From Pleurostoma richardsiae (lineage: Eukaryota; Ascomycota; Sordariomycetes; Calosphaeriales; Pleurostomataceae), in NCBI GenBank assembly GCA_030052745.1, contig JANBVO010000029.1, forward strand, positions 310,001 through 374,000: a DNA stretch of 64,000 nucleotides, given 5' to 3'. The notes beneath the pieces were generated by a model. The model was given only the letters and a program-made list of their open reading frames with translations, was not told where the DNA came from and searched no databases. This document shows positions 10,894 to 23,000 of the stretch, in pieces. The position numbers were made by a program, and so were the translations under genes. Positions within the stretch are counted from its first letter, which is position 1, and every line of letters begins with the position of its first letter.

Positions 10894-13062
10894 TCAGACA
10901 TCAGTGCTCCTCTCATCCCTCCCCGTGAACACCTTGTAGATCCGCCTGCTAACCGCCTGCCCGACGGCCCGGTCGCTGAAAGCCCCGTCCTTGTTCGCGC
11001 TCTTCCGGACCGCCTCCAGGCGCAGCGGCCCGCCCCGCTCCAGGCCCCTGACCAGCTCCGAGACGCTCCCGAACTCGGCCGCCACGCCGTACGCGATCGG
11101 CGCCGTGACCCGCGCGATCTCCTGCAGCATGCGCACGTACGTGTCGCGCGGGCCGTCCCCCGTGCGAACCTGCCCGGACTCCATGCAGAACGCCGCCGCC
11201 ACCACGTTGTCCCGCTCGCGCTGCCGCCGGTAGGGGATCGTGGACATGTGCTGCGTGAAGACCGACACCCACTGCGCCGTCTCGACCGGCGCCGCCGTGT
11301 GGTGGATCAGCGCGCCGTGCAGGACCTGCAGCTCCAGGAGGGCGTCCTCGATGCTGTCCTCTGATATGTACTCCTGACGCGGTTTCTTGCGCCTGCGGGA
11401 GGGGGGCTGCTGGCTGCTTGGGGGTGGAATTGCCGCGGAAGACTCCTCGCCTGCAGTGCGGACAGCCAAGACGAACTGCCGGTTGCGGATGTTGCGGTTC
11501 TTGCGCATCCAGGCGTTGAGACCCTCGATAAGATAGATAATCGTGTGGTCTGAAAAGTGTCGTCGCATTTTCTGAACATGAGACTCGAGGTCGTCTCCGT
11601 CCTCACCCTGCGCGAGGCCCACGAACTCGCCTGCTGTGACGATGACCAGGGCGTGCTTCTCCGGCTCGATACGCACCGGTATCGGCACCCAGTGCCCTTT
11701 CTCCTCATCATATCTGCATTCGACCTTCCGCCGCCATTTCACGACATTTTCGACCGGGCTCGTCCAGGAAGAATGTTCTACATTTATGTCTCCGAGCAAG
11801 GTCTGGATCTGAAGGGTCGCTGCGTCGTTCAGAGATGATGGCAGATCCACGATCATCTCCTTCGCCGAGGTCTTCCTGTCAGTGCGGACTTTGTTGACTT
11901 CGGCGAGCGCAGCGGCTTTCTCCTTCTCTCGCGCTTTTTGCTCCTTGGCTAGTTCCTTCTCCCTCTGCTTCCGTACTTTCTCGGCCTCCTTTGCCGCAGC
12001 TTTTGCTTCCTTCTCTCTCGCAATTTCATTCGCCGTCCTTTTGGTAGTCGTCCCGGAAGCGTTTGCTGGCCGTTTAGATTGCGTCTTGGGACGCTTGGGA
12101 GGGGCTTTCGGTTTCGCCCTCTTCAAGGGAAATTGCTCGAGGTCGGGAAATTCGTTTTCTGACGCCCTTGAAGCGTCCGAGTCTCCAAGATCTATAATTT
12201 CCGAGTGACTTCTCGTGAGACCGCGGGCAGGACTAGCGATCGCATCACTTCTGAAACTTGCCTCAGGGGCAGAGCTGGATATTTGATCCCACGTCGTTGG
12301 CTCCTTGCTAGGAACAACCGTTCTAGGGCGCGGTGGACTGCTTGCGAACGGGTCGGAGCTTGGAGCTTCTCGGTCGGGTCGAGTATTATACGGGAGATTC
12401 TCCTTGTTCGCCTCTGGCGACCTCGCAAGAGAGTTCACTGACGGTTTCCAGGCAGCTGCTCGTCCACTCCGTGCTATCCTCGGCGAGCTCGCGAATGGAT
12501 CATCCAAATCCTCGAAAATATTTGGCAAATCATTTGAAGACCCCGGGATGCGGGGTGAACTTGTAGATTCGATCGGATCAGGAACAGAATTCCATCGCTT
12601 GAGTCCTGCCGGCTCTAGTATATTCCTTCGAGTGGTCGTCCTGCTTGTAGACGAAGCAGATTTCTGGAAAGGACGGCTAGTAATTTCCTGTCTTGCTGTG
12701 ACCGCGGAAAGCCGAGGCTTTTTGGACTGCCTGCTGTCCGTTATGCCTCCGGGCCCCCCCTCAAGATCGCCGGTGGTGTCGAAGTCGTCGGAGAGGTACA
12801 GAAAGTCGTGTTGCTGCGCGGTTATCTGGTTCGGTCGTTTGCTGCGGGCATTAGAGGTGCGAGACGCTGGTGAGGGCTGCCTCAGAGGCTGCAGTCGAGC
12901 AGCATCATCCGTCAGGTCCAGAACTTCATGGTCTGACTTCTCAGACCTCCCTCTTGGCGGTTCCGGCGGCCGTGCATCTAGTAGCCCGAGTCGTCTTGCG
13001 GGCGCGGATGGTGCGGCCGCCGGACTAGAGCTAGACAGAAGACTGATGACCTCGACAGGCAT
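10894..13062 (-). CDS. EME1: Crossover junction endonuclease subunit EME1 (Mms4-like)
   Basis: Single exon, 722 aa, starting MPVEVISLL at 13062; the frame stays open upstream but without a better start. The N-terminal half is disordered, Ser/Pro-rich and acidic, with a SUMO-interaction-like HEVLDLTDD. A basic NLS-like KRAKPKAPPKRPK and a long Lys/Glu/Ala helix (about 340-395) follow. An ERCC4-like nuclease fold (about 400-600) contains LQIQTLLGDINVEHSSW, HALVIVTAGEFVGLA and TIIYLIEGLNAWM. The C-terminal part (about 630-722) fits a helix-hairpin-helix region. The catalytic ERKxxxD of MUS81 is absent, as expected of the non-catalytic partner. It would work with MUS81 on recombination intermediates and stalled forks in the nucleus. 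Confidence 0.85.
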   Translation of the reverse strand: MPVEVISLLSSSSPAAAPSAPARRLGLLDARPPEPPRGRSEKSDHEVLDLTDDAARLQPLRQPSPASRTSNARSKRPNQITAQQHDFLYLSDDFDTTGDLEGGPGGITDSRQSKKPRLSAVTARQEITSRPFQKSASSTSRTTTRRNILEPAGLKRWNSVPDPIESTSSPRIPGSSNDLPNIFEDLDDPFASSPRIARSGRAAAWKPSVNSLARSPEANKENLPYNTRPDREAPSSDPFASSPPRPRTVVPSKEPTTWDQISSSAPEASFRSDAIASPARGLTRSHSEIIDLGDSDASRASENEFPDLEQFPLKRAKPKAPPKRPKTQSKRPANASGTTTKRTANEIAREKEAKAAAKEAEKVRKQREKELAKEQKAREKEKAAALAEVNKVRTDRKTSAKEMIVDLPSSLNDAATLQIQTLLGDINVEHSSWTSPVENVVKWRRKVECRYDEEKGHWVPIPVRIEPEKHALVIVTAGEFVGLAQGEDGDDLESHVQKMRRHFSDHTIIYLIEGLNAWMRKNRNIRNRQFVLAVRTAGEESSAAIPPPSSQQPPSRRRKKPRQEYISEDSIEDALLELQVLHGALIHHTAAPVETAQWVSVFTQHMSTIPYRRQRERDNVVAAAFCMESGQVRTGDGPRDTYVRMLQEIARVTAPIAYGVAAEFGSVSELVRGLERGGPLRLEAVRKSANKDGAFSDRAVGQAVSRRIYKVFTGRDERSTDV

Positions 13063-14399
13063 TGTTACAAGGTAGACGCCTTTTTTTTGAGTCTGGACTG
13101 TCAGGATAGCAACGCCATGGGTTCCTCTGTTTCCGCAGCTGGCATTGGCCGCAATGCATCGTCGAAGGGCTCGGGGGTCGATGCGGGGGATCTGGATATG
13201 TATTGGTATGTACGCGACTCGCGGCCGAGGAAGCAAGCGCGAACTTGACACTGAGTCATATGACATCACACGTGATATATAATCGATGGACGAAACCACT
13301 ACTGCAGCGATGCGCAGCTTCCTGCATGCGGATGCTTGAAAGGTAAAGACAGTGCGACATATATCTCAGGTGGCTCTTTCTGTCTAGGCGAAGAGCTCAA
13401 GAATGTGTTCAGGCCACATTGGATAGGTCTGGCTGCTGTTGCCCGACACCTGACCCCTGAGCTCAGGAGGACGTTCATACCCCTTTCCCAGCATCAGAAC
13501 CATCATCTCTGTATGGAGAGTCGAAGAGCTTTAGATTGGCCTCTGAAACACTCCTAAATCAAGTACGTCTTTTCAGCCAAGATGAAGGACTCGACTTGTA
13601 GATATCCAGATGAATGCAAGGACCTCGCAGAGCATCTTACCTTGCATCTTGGGTTCGTGTTGCAGACAGCCAACACGCCCAGTCTGACGAATTCGGCACG
13701 GTATCTCCAGGGCAAATGACACGATGGTATTCTCATCAGAAAAGACTCCCGCGAGATATGTGGGTTGAGATGCTGGCGCGTCCTGGGCCTCGTGATTGAC
13801 CTGTTCAAGCCTACGTACACCGATCCTTATTCTACTGTGGTGCATATACAGAGACCTTCATCAATCATGTAGACTGTGCATCGAGCTCTTCGTAATGCAT
13901 CCTCTGCGGCAGTGAATAGACGCTATTTGATCGCCAGGTGCCGTTACAGCGGAGTTCGATACAGTCAAGCTGGAGGCAGATGCTTCACTAGGTCCGTACA
14001 CTTACATGACCCAAAAGGAAATCAGGAAGGGAAAAATAAAATCAAGGGATAAAAAAAGAACAAAGAGTTGTGCCGAGTGATGTTCGAACGTAGGGGAAAA
14101 AGAACAGCTCTCGTGGAGAGCTGCCGGAAAAGTGCTATTTTTCCTCATGGGTAGCCATGTTGCTGGACGCGGGCACGTCTTAACGTGGTGACGTCTAATG
14201 GCATTGCGTGTTTCTAATGGTCCTGCTCCGTTGAGGTTTTTGGTCCCTTTTTGACCTTATAGGAGGAGGTTGAAGGCTGGCAGTTGGGACGAAAATGGTG
14301 GTGGGTGCCGGTTGTTCTCCGGGACGTCAAACACCATCACTGACGAGATGCAAATGCCCAGGTACATGTACACACCACATTCACAAACGCTCAACTGTA
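13063..14399. other. EME1 upstream region, gene-free
   Basis: Holds the EME1 promoter, including an E-box CACGTG near 13268. No convincing ORF. Composition looks ordinary, with CA/TG still common, up to about 14.4 kb. Confidence 0.45.
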
Positions 14400-15800
14400 G
14401 GTGGCCCAAGACATATAATGACATCTGTGCTTATCGATCGAGACCTACGCGTCCAATGCTTCTTATACGCTAGGCCTTGTTCCCAAGTGGCGTCCTACGG
14501 ACCAGTAGAGCAGCTTACTAGAAGCAACAGGCCGGAATGCTGTGGGCAACAAGGTTGTCGGATCATGACGCACGAGACGCAATGAGCGATCATCGTTGGT
14601 ACAGAGCAGTCCGTGACCTCGTGGATTTGGCGTGATCGAGGTTTTTGGTTTCGACGGACTGCCATCTGGAAGCGCTCTGGCATGGAAGGCACCTCACAAT
14701 TTTGGAGGACTTCGGAACTGTGATGATGACTCCGTATACCTACTCTGTTACCAGGTAGAGCCACGGCTGTCGGGAAAGTCCCGCCACGAAGATGCAGTGT
14801 TGCGTCAGGGACGATATTGTCATGTACACTTTCTGGTATACTCGCCGCGACAGTTCGAAGGCGGTAATGTTAGGCACCTACGGGGTAGGCACTTTACTGG
14901 AGGTAGTCGTTGCTTGGACTAGAGGCCATGAGCCTCTGTAATGCTGTTTGCCCATCGTCTACTAGACACGAAGCACGTCACTAGGACCAGTCTTCTGACG
15001 GCGTCTTGGACGCGTAGTTTTGGAGGATTTCCCCAGCAACCTGTGCTCGAAATGAAGCTACCTCCTCAGTATGCGCCGTACCTAGACCATAGATGCTCCT
15101 CAAAGGGTTCTGTACCGGTGGAGAGAGTTAGAGAATGATAGATTCGTAGCTTCCTGACCGCTTGCTACTTGGAGGGCAAGGTTTAGGCTGAAGCTGTCAC
15201 TGACTGTCACCTGAGTTATCCTCGTCTAGGAAGAGACAACCTTGCAGGTCGTCGTAGATACCGCGCCTCGTAGAAGACTTTCCAATCCATAGACGATGCT
15301 GGAGTGAAGTTGGCCACCTACGTCACTGGGGTATACCGATTGTAGAACGCTCTTGGCGATATGACTAGACCGTTCATCTAATTCTATAAGTCTCACAGCT
15401 GGGTCGTGACCCGTTCGATAGCTCGACATAGGCCTGCTAACTGAATCCGCTGTCAATCCCAGAGCTCTACCATCTTCTAACATAGTCTTGGTCTACTGAC
15501 TCCATCCTGTAGGGAGTGTTCACTGCAGACTGTTTACCGGCTGGCTCTCAAAAGCCCGTTCCTGGACAATGAGGCGATTGGGATTGCCAACAGCCCTCTC
15601 TATTCCGATCCAGCTAATGTTTGCATGTGGAATGGAAACACCTGCTATGGCGCCTGTTCTCTTCTTGGTAGAGTTGGGAGACTGCACAGTTCAGTGACGA
15701 AAACGCTCCGTCTCCCACAAGCAAGATTTAAGAAGACGATGGTCTACGGGTTTCCGAGAGTCGGGTCGCCAGCCGTGACGTTACCTTTAAGGCTAACGTG
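14400..15800. repeat. RIP-like mutated block (probable dead repeat)
   Basis: No ORF above about 100 codons. The DNA is packed with TAG, CTA, TAC and GTA. Hand counts: in 15241-15540 TpA/ApT is 21/18 and (CpA+TpG)/(ApC+GpT) is 35/42; in 14881-15180 they are 19/11 and 35/38. Both windows pass the usual RIP thresholds (above 0.89, below 1.03). A control at 2041-2340 gives 4/13 and 49/31. The edges are approximate, and the original element is not recognisable. GC stays near 50%, so mutation would be partial. Confidence 0.5.
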
Positions 15801-18800
15801 GTTTTCCTAAGAATGAAGCACTATCATTCTGTCTCATGAGAATCGTTCAGGTTGTCTCGTCCAGGTAGCAGGCCTGCAGCGGGGCAGAAAGAGGAGTGAT
15901 TCCCTGGTCCAACATGGCCAGTCAGGGTTACCGAGCGATCATGGTAGAATTACTGTTGTCCTACACAGCCTATAAGGACTGAGCGAAAAAGTATCATCGA
16001 CTTCGAGACGGCAGGCATCATCAGAGGGCCCGGAGCTTCCATTTCCAGTAGATGGACTCCTTGGCGAGAAGAACTCGACTCGTCTGCGTCGCCAGGGATG
16101 CCGCTCTGCGGACACACCCGGCACGTGAGGAGAGAAAGTATGAATATATCCTGGAAGCTGCTGGGTTGACAGACATTATCCGTACCAATCAATTATCTAG
16201 TATAGAGCTCTGGTACTTTGGTCGTCGAGTTGTCTGTCGACATCTCCCAGACGCTGCAATCTTCAGAAATGACATTTTACGCACGATCGTATGGGGTCGT
16301 GAAAGCTCTGGCATAGAGACGTGAGAATGGGTTAGTTCTTAGTGAGTAGCGGATAGAAGCACCGCAATTGCTCTTCGTCATTGAGAAGTCTCTGTCAACG
16401 TCAGAGCCACGACGTGGGTGAGGCGTTGGGAGGCAGCCATATTGGACGACTGCACAATCCATGCCGCTGACTGCATGTATTACACTCTTCGTGCAGCTAT
16501 GTTCTTGTAGACAACGGTTGCTTCCACCGAGGTTGAACCCATCGTAGGGCGTCATCTCGACGCGTAGATGCTGCGTCATATCACAACCACCAGTATCCGC
16601 ACAACTGAGGTGGTGCTGATCCCCAGCCGATCCAGAATCCTGAAGTCAGTGCGGCGTCTGGTGGGCTTGAATAGGCGACGGCAAGACAAGGTGATCGCCG
16701 AACGTCTCGTCCGCGCACGCAACCCACACGTGGTGCTGAATTTGGCCCCGTCCAATCACGGCAATGTTTCGTTTCAAGCGCGGCCGAGGCGAGTTCGTCG
16801 AATCCTCTGCTAGCGCTGCGCACGGCCGGAGGTTTTCTGCGCATCCTCAAGGACAGCCAGTCAAGACCCAAAGAGGCGACAGGGTTGGTCAGGAGAGGGA
16901 GGGTCGCGGGGCTGCCGGCTCGTTCGCAGAGGGCCTGCAAGTGTGAGGCGGGAGCAGAAGTGGTGGACTCACTTTCCGAGGCCGTGGGGCACCAATAGAC
17001 AATTCGAAGCCACTTGTCTCATGCTGATCAAGGAAGCTCGAACGAGAACACGGGAGCGGACCGCAAGGTGGCTAGTATGGCTTAAGATAGGCGAAGGGTG
17101 CTCCGTCGGGAATGGCAGAGATGTGCCGCAGTGGACAACGGGACGTCTTGTATCGTTGACCGCGTTTCAGGGCGTGGTACTCTGTACTCCGTAGTGGAGG
17201 TTGTCTCGCTGGACTCGCCGGGGATGGAACACTCCGTACAGTTTGGTTCGACTGCCGGTAGTGGCGCAGAATATATTAACAGGCGCTCAGATCCCAGGAT
17301 GCCCCGGCATCATTGTTACCCTGAGGATAAGATAACAAGCAGATGGTCGGGACACCTGCCATCTTTGAACCTGGGATCCCCGTTGATTCATGGAAGAGGT
17401 GATATCCAGTGTAGGTGACATATTTGCGACTCGACTTGCGATTCTGCTGGGAATGTGATATGGGTTGCTGCTGCGCGGAAAGACAACCTGAACTGGTGAG
17501 ACATGTCGAATAACAAGCCGGTTAGACTGATCCAGACGAGCAGACGCTGTGGTAGTGAAAGCTTCCCCGCAAAGCTGTATGCATGCAAAGGCGGCCCAGA
17601 TGTTGCTCTGACCCTCAAAGCCTAGATCGCAACTCTTCCGTACGCTGGTCAGAAGCTGGACGTATAGAAGGATGATGCCGTACGTGCGGTCTACACACTG
17701 TGGAGGGAACGGGTTAGGAGGAATCGACCCTCCAAGGGAGGCCCTCGCTGGCCCTGAGTCGTCAGGGCTGTCTCGTGGCTATTTTGGAACCAGAGATTGG
17801 GCCTGTGATATTCATGCCATCTCAGATCCTGCAACCAATCCTGACGGTGGCACCGAAGCCAGCTACTGTGCAGACATCGGACTATCTTCGGCGGACGTGG
17901 GAAGGTATGGTGAAAAGCCGTGCTTGTCTTCAGAAGTGTGGTAGATCAAAACTTGCATTGACGGTCGTCGCCCGGTGTTGAGCAAGACGATAAATACGTA
18001 CAAGGCATGACCTAGATCTGGGTTTGCCGATGGGAGAGGAAGATCGATGGCTAGATACCTTACGATAAGCGGGAAAGGGCGCGATTGGCTGGGGCAGGCC
18101 CCTTTTCTATCAAGTCAGGTCTTGTAACGGGACGGGAGGATTTCCATGCCAGGAGCTCATGGGCCACTTGATGGACCTTGACTCTAAAAGCTAGGGTAGT
18201 TCCGTCGCCGTGTCTTATGCCTCAGCATATGTTTCAGAGTCAACGCGCACTGAAGCTCCATGACCAGTTTCCAAATCGTTCTGAAGACGTTCTTACGACT
18301 TCTCTGAATCTGCTGGATCGGGCTCTTCAAGTTAGCGCGCACGGCTGCCCCCGGTCCGAAAGTTGAGGCCATCGCTGGGATTGAAAGCCCCTTTTGGACT
18401 GTCGAGGTGGTCAACGCGCCGGTCGTGTGCAGAGAGGGCGTGTTGTGTGTGGGCTAGTGTGTAAGTGGACTAGCGGCAACAATTGATCCCCAGGGCGCAC
18501 TAGGCTAGTGAAGGTACAGATACCTTCAGCGAACTGGACGGGGTTAGCGGGAGGGTCTTCCCTATTGGAGGGACTGTCAGCTGTGCAAGCATAATGGCTT
18601 TCTGTGCCTGCAGCAGCGTTCTCGCCCACGATCTCTCACTGGCTGGCTAGCAATGCAGGACAGCTTTCGATAATCGGTTGGCCGATGTCTCTCAGAGCGC
18701 CCCTGAGTAAGAGATTCCTGTCTGGATGTTGGAAGTTCGCCTGTAGATGCAGGGGAAGATTAGCAAATCAGCACAAGAAAGGGGACCATCAGGAGTAAAG

Positions 18801-20035
18801 AAAGTCACAAACGAACGATAGGAAGGGGGCCGTGAAGGTAATAAAGGGGCAACGAAGACAAACCAGCCTGACTGCACGGGAGACAAGGTGCAGTTGAGAT
18901 GGACCCGAAGGGAAAAGGAGGATGGCGTGTATCTGTACCTTGTGGTCAGGTACTCCACACACTTCCATCCGCTGTCTGTCATGTGGGTCGGCGTATTTGG
19001 TACATCCAAAATGTGTACCTCCTGGGGCCCTGTAGCGATACATTCGATTAATCCGTATCCACACCGGATGGATTCACAAGTTCAAAGCGCAAGACCGACC
19101 CTGGAGAAATGGAGCAAGACTGCCTCACTCAGGATCCGCAGCGGAACCTCCAGCCACGAGCCTTTCGAGAAGGACGGCATCTTGTAGATGGAGGTACCCA
19201 ATAACGTGGTTTTTGCTCTGTAGAGTAGACTCTTTCCCGGTACCTATCCAGCGCAAACTGCTGGATACCACAAGGAAGGAAGGCACGGAATAACTTCACG
19301 GTGAGTGGTGCACCCATCGAAAGGCAGGCGCGAACTGGAAGCAACAACTCTCAGCCCTCTCTCCCCCGTTTTCCTTCCCTCCAACTCCTTCATCGCCGTC
19401 TTGGTCCAGACATCGTGCACACACACCTGCTGCGACGCAACTTCAGCATCTCTTCACGCGCAATTTCATGCCCACGAGGCATGTGTTCCAGGACCGGTTA
19501 GACGGATGTCAATCACAGGCGTCTAACGCCCGTTGTATTGGGACCCTACCAGCACCCCTGGCAGCCCGCTGGAGGAGCTAAAGTTAAAGCGGAAAAGTCC
19601 AGCTGTGACTGATGCCCGCGACGGATCCATCCATTTGTTTCTCAGGGACGCGCTTTTAATTTGACAGCAGCACCTGGGCCCCTTGCCCGCAATCAAATAA
19701 GCACGACCCGAAACCAGTCGAGCCGGCGCACCGCCCACCACCCTGCTGGCAACGGGCCTCTCCGCGAAAGGGGACACGAACAAAACACAAGTGCCTCCCA
19801 GAATTATACCAACCCTTTATCTCACAACCGCGCGCGACAGTGATCAAGTTCATGCGCGGCGACTTATGACCGGCCGCTCTGGTGGTGGGAGAATAACCAG
19901 CTTTTTCCCCTTCTTAGCCGGCCCTACGACTCTTCCGTTGGTTTTGTGCCAACTGTCCCACAGCGGTTGGCCCGGCCCGCTAGATAAAAGATAGCAAGAG
20001 TAGGGTCGCCGTCGCTTCCCCTTTTCGCGTCCACC
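15801..20035. other. Gene-free stretch upstream of the kinesin gene
   Basis: Only short open frames in all six frames, none with a known motif or plausible splicing. CA/TG frequency returns to normal by about 16.4 kb. The last 0.5 kb must include the kinesin promoter and leader. Confidence 0.45.
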
Positions 20036-23000
20036 ATGGCCAGCTCGCCGCCAGCTTCACCTGGGAATCTCCCTCCACGACCTATGAGCGCCATGGTTCG
20101 ACCAACACCCAGAAGCAACAGTCGGTTGAGCATGACGAGTAAAGGCGGAGGAGGAGGAAGCAGGGCATCCGACGAGGATGGACGGACATCGGTCAAAGTT
20201 GGTGAGTCTTGATGCGCTCAAGTTTCTGTGTCCCGCTTCTGTTTCTTTTTCAACGCTGATGATATGAATCGCTGCAGTCGTCCGCGTCCGGCCACCACTG
20301 CAGCCCACAGACCCGGGATTCGACCTCATCCCACAGCGGTGGCAGGAGACGAAGGTCCACGTCACTTCGTCAACAAGCTTGGCTATCGACAACAACCACA
20401 ATCAGCAAGGCAGAAAGCTGTTTGTCTTCGACAGAGTATTTGGCCCTGATATCAACCAGCAAGGTATTTGGGAATACCTTGCCGACTGCGTCAACGCATT
20501 CACCCAGGGATACAATGTTTCTCTCCTCGCCTACGGACAGTCCGGAGCTGGCAAGTCCTATACTATGGGCACATCTGGCCCGGCCGAGCAGGGTGATCTG
20601 GAAGTCATGGGTGAGTAGCTCTTAGAATACCCCTTTCGTGATGTTGCTTCTGCAGGCACATGATGTGGAAGGAGGAAACACGTTGAGCTAATGCGGAACT
20701 CCTCTGCAGGTGTAATCCCCCGCGCTGCGATGGCACTATTTGAGAAACTGGAGGGCCCGACGCCAAAGGGAAACCCAAATCGGAATTCTATGTCGCACCT
20801 GCGCACTCCGGCTCGGTATTCGGCGCAACCATCAAGTATCTCCAAGTCACACAAGGACTGGACGCTGAAGGCTACATATGTTGAGATCTACAACGAACAG
20901 CTGCGCGATCTTCTTATCCCAGAGCATACCCCAGCCAACGAACGGAGTCAGGTCATGATCCGCGAGGATACAAAGGGAAACATTCTTCTCACTGGCCTGC
21001 GACAAGTCGAGATCAACTCAGTCGACGACCTTATGGCAGCTCTCAATTTCGGATCTACTCTTCGGCAGACGGACGCAACAGCGATCAATGCACGGTCTTC
21101 TCGGTCACATGCCGTTTTCAGTCTCAACCTCGTGCAGCGAAAGAGCGGGCTGCAGTCGGCACAAGGTGCTGAGAAGCGCTTCTCTGTTCCTCTAGAGGCC
21201 ATGACGGGATCGGACGCCGCCTGGGTCACTATCGACAGTAAATTGCACTTCGTCGATTTAGCCGGCAGCGAGCGTCTCAAGAACACTGGAGCCCAGGGAG
21301 AACGCGCGAAAGAGGGCATTTCTATCAATGCTGGTCTCGCCGCATTAGGCAAGGTCATCTCACAGCTTTCGTCGCGGCAGCCTGGTTCTCACGTTTCGTA
21401 CCGCGACTCCAAGTTGACCAGGCTACTTCAGGATTCTCTAGGGGGAAACGCTATCACCTATATGATTGCCTGCGTTACGCCTGCGGAATTTCATCTTAGT
21501 GAGACCCTAAACACGGTGCAGTATGCGCAGCGGGCTCGGGCCATTCAGAGCAAGCCCAGAATCCAGCAGGTGGAGGAGGGTGACAAGCAAGCCATCATCG
21601 AGCGACTCAAGGCTGAGGTTGCTTTCCTGCGTGAACAGATCCGGAGTGCGGAGCGTGGTGGAGGGGACAGACGCACCGTCACGACAAGCGAGAGGTCCGA
21701 GCGGCAGAACGAACGGGAGGTGGAACTGCAGAATCAGCTCCTGGACGCACAAGAGAACTACTCCGCACTGAGCCAGCGACATGCTAAAGTCATTGCGGAA
21801 ATGCTCAGGGCTAGGGACAATGAGCTTGCAGAGAACCAGCAACTCGAGGAGACGCTCGGAGACTCCGCGACGGAGCGGCTAAATCGTTCCAACAGCTTCG
21901 CCGAGGCCGTCCAGCAGGTCGTTCTGGAATATGAAAAGACTATCCAGACTATGGAACAGTCGCTTTCAAATACTCGCTCCACTCTGTCCAGCACTGAGGC
22001 ATCCCTCCTAGAAAAGGAGACGAAGTGCGCTTATGTGGAGACGATTAACACTCAGCTCTCTGCCAGACTTCAGAAGCTGATGGACCGTGAAGCTAGCACT
22101 GAAAATTACTTGCATGACCTGGAGGCGAAGCTCGATGGACACACCTCAGGCGAGGAGAAGAATGCCACCATCATCTTGGAGCTGCGCAAAGAGATAGCTC
22201 GTGTACGAGAGAACGAGGCTTCTTGCGAAGATTACATCTCCACGTTGGAGGAGCGCCTTGCCGAGGCCGATCAGGACGCCGAGCTTATGCAGAGGGAGAT
22301 TGACCGCCTCGAGCAAGTGATCGAACGGCAGCGGAGCCTCGGAAAACTCGATTCGCTTCTGTACGAACTCGACCACATTCAGCAGGATTCCCCCCAACCC
22401 GAAGGCGAGTCAGAGCCGCAGACGAATGGAATAGGCCACCGGCACCGTCGTACCGCCAGCCGCAATATCGCGATCCACTCGAGAACTCAGAGCCATGTCA
22501 GCCGGCACAGTGCAAAGGAAGATGCCATCCCTGAGATCGGCGAGGAAGATATCCAGGAGACGATCGTAGAGGAAGAGCAACCGGTTGCGCCGACGGCGGA
22601 CGAGCCAGGAGCCAGCGAAGAATCTACGACCCAAACCCCTCAGTCTCTGGACGTTGAAAAGGCCGCTGAAGGCACTGAGTACCCAGGAAGCCCAGCTCAG
22701 TCCAAATTCGTCGCTGATAAGCTCGAGAACGTGACTCAGGAGCTCATAGACCTCCGCGTGGAGCATGAGAGCACCGTCACTGAGTACGACCTCCTTCATG
22801 CAAAGTACGAAGAGGCTCTGCGGGCTCTGGCAGAACTGCAAGACACCATCGACGAGGCTCGTCACCCGCACCGCATTCGCGATTCCATCTTGTCTGTGAC
22901 GTCTCCGACAGATACGCAGACAAGACCTTCCTCTTTTTTATCAGAGCCGAGGTCTGCGGATTTGAAAGATACACAACAGCGTTCATCGTCGCGTTCGCTA

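Noticed and set aside
16568-16813. 81-codon Arg-rich frame next to the RIP-like block
   Set aside because: Considered as a transposon relic; no reverse transcriptase, transposase or terminal repeats found.
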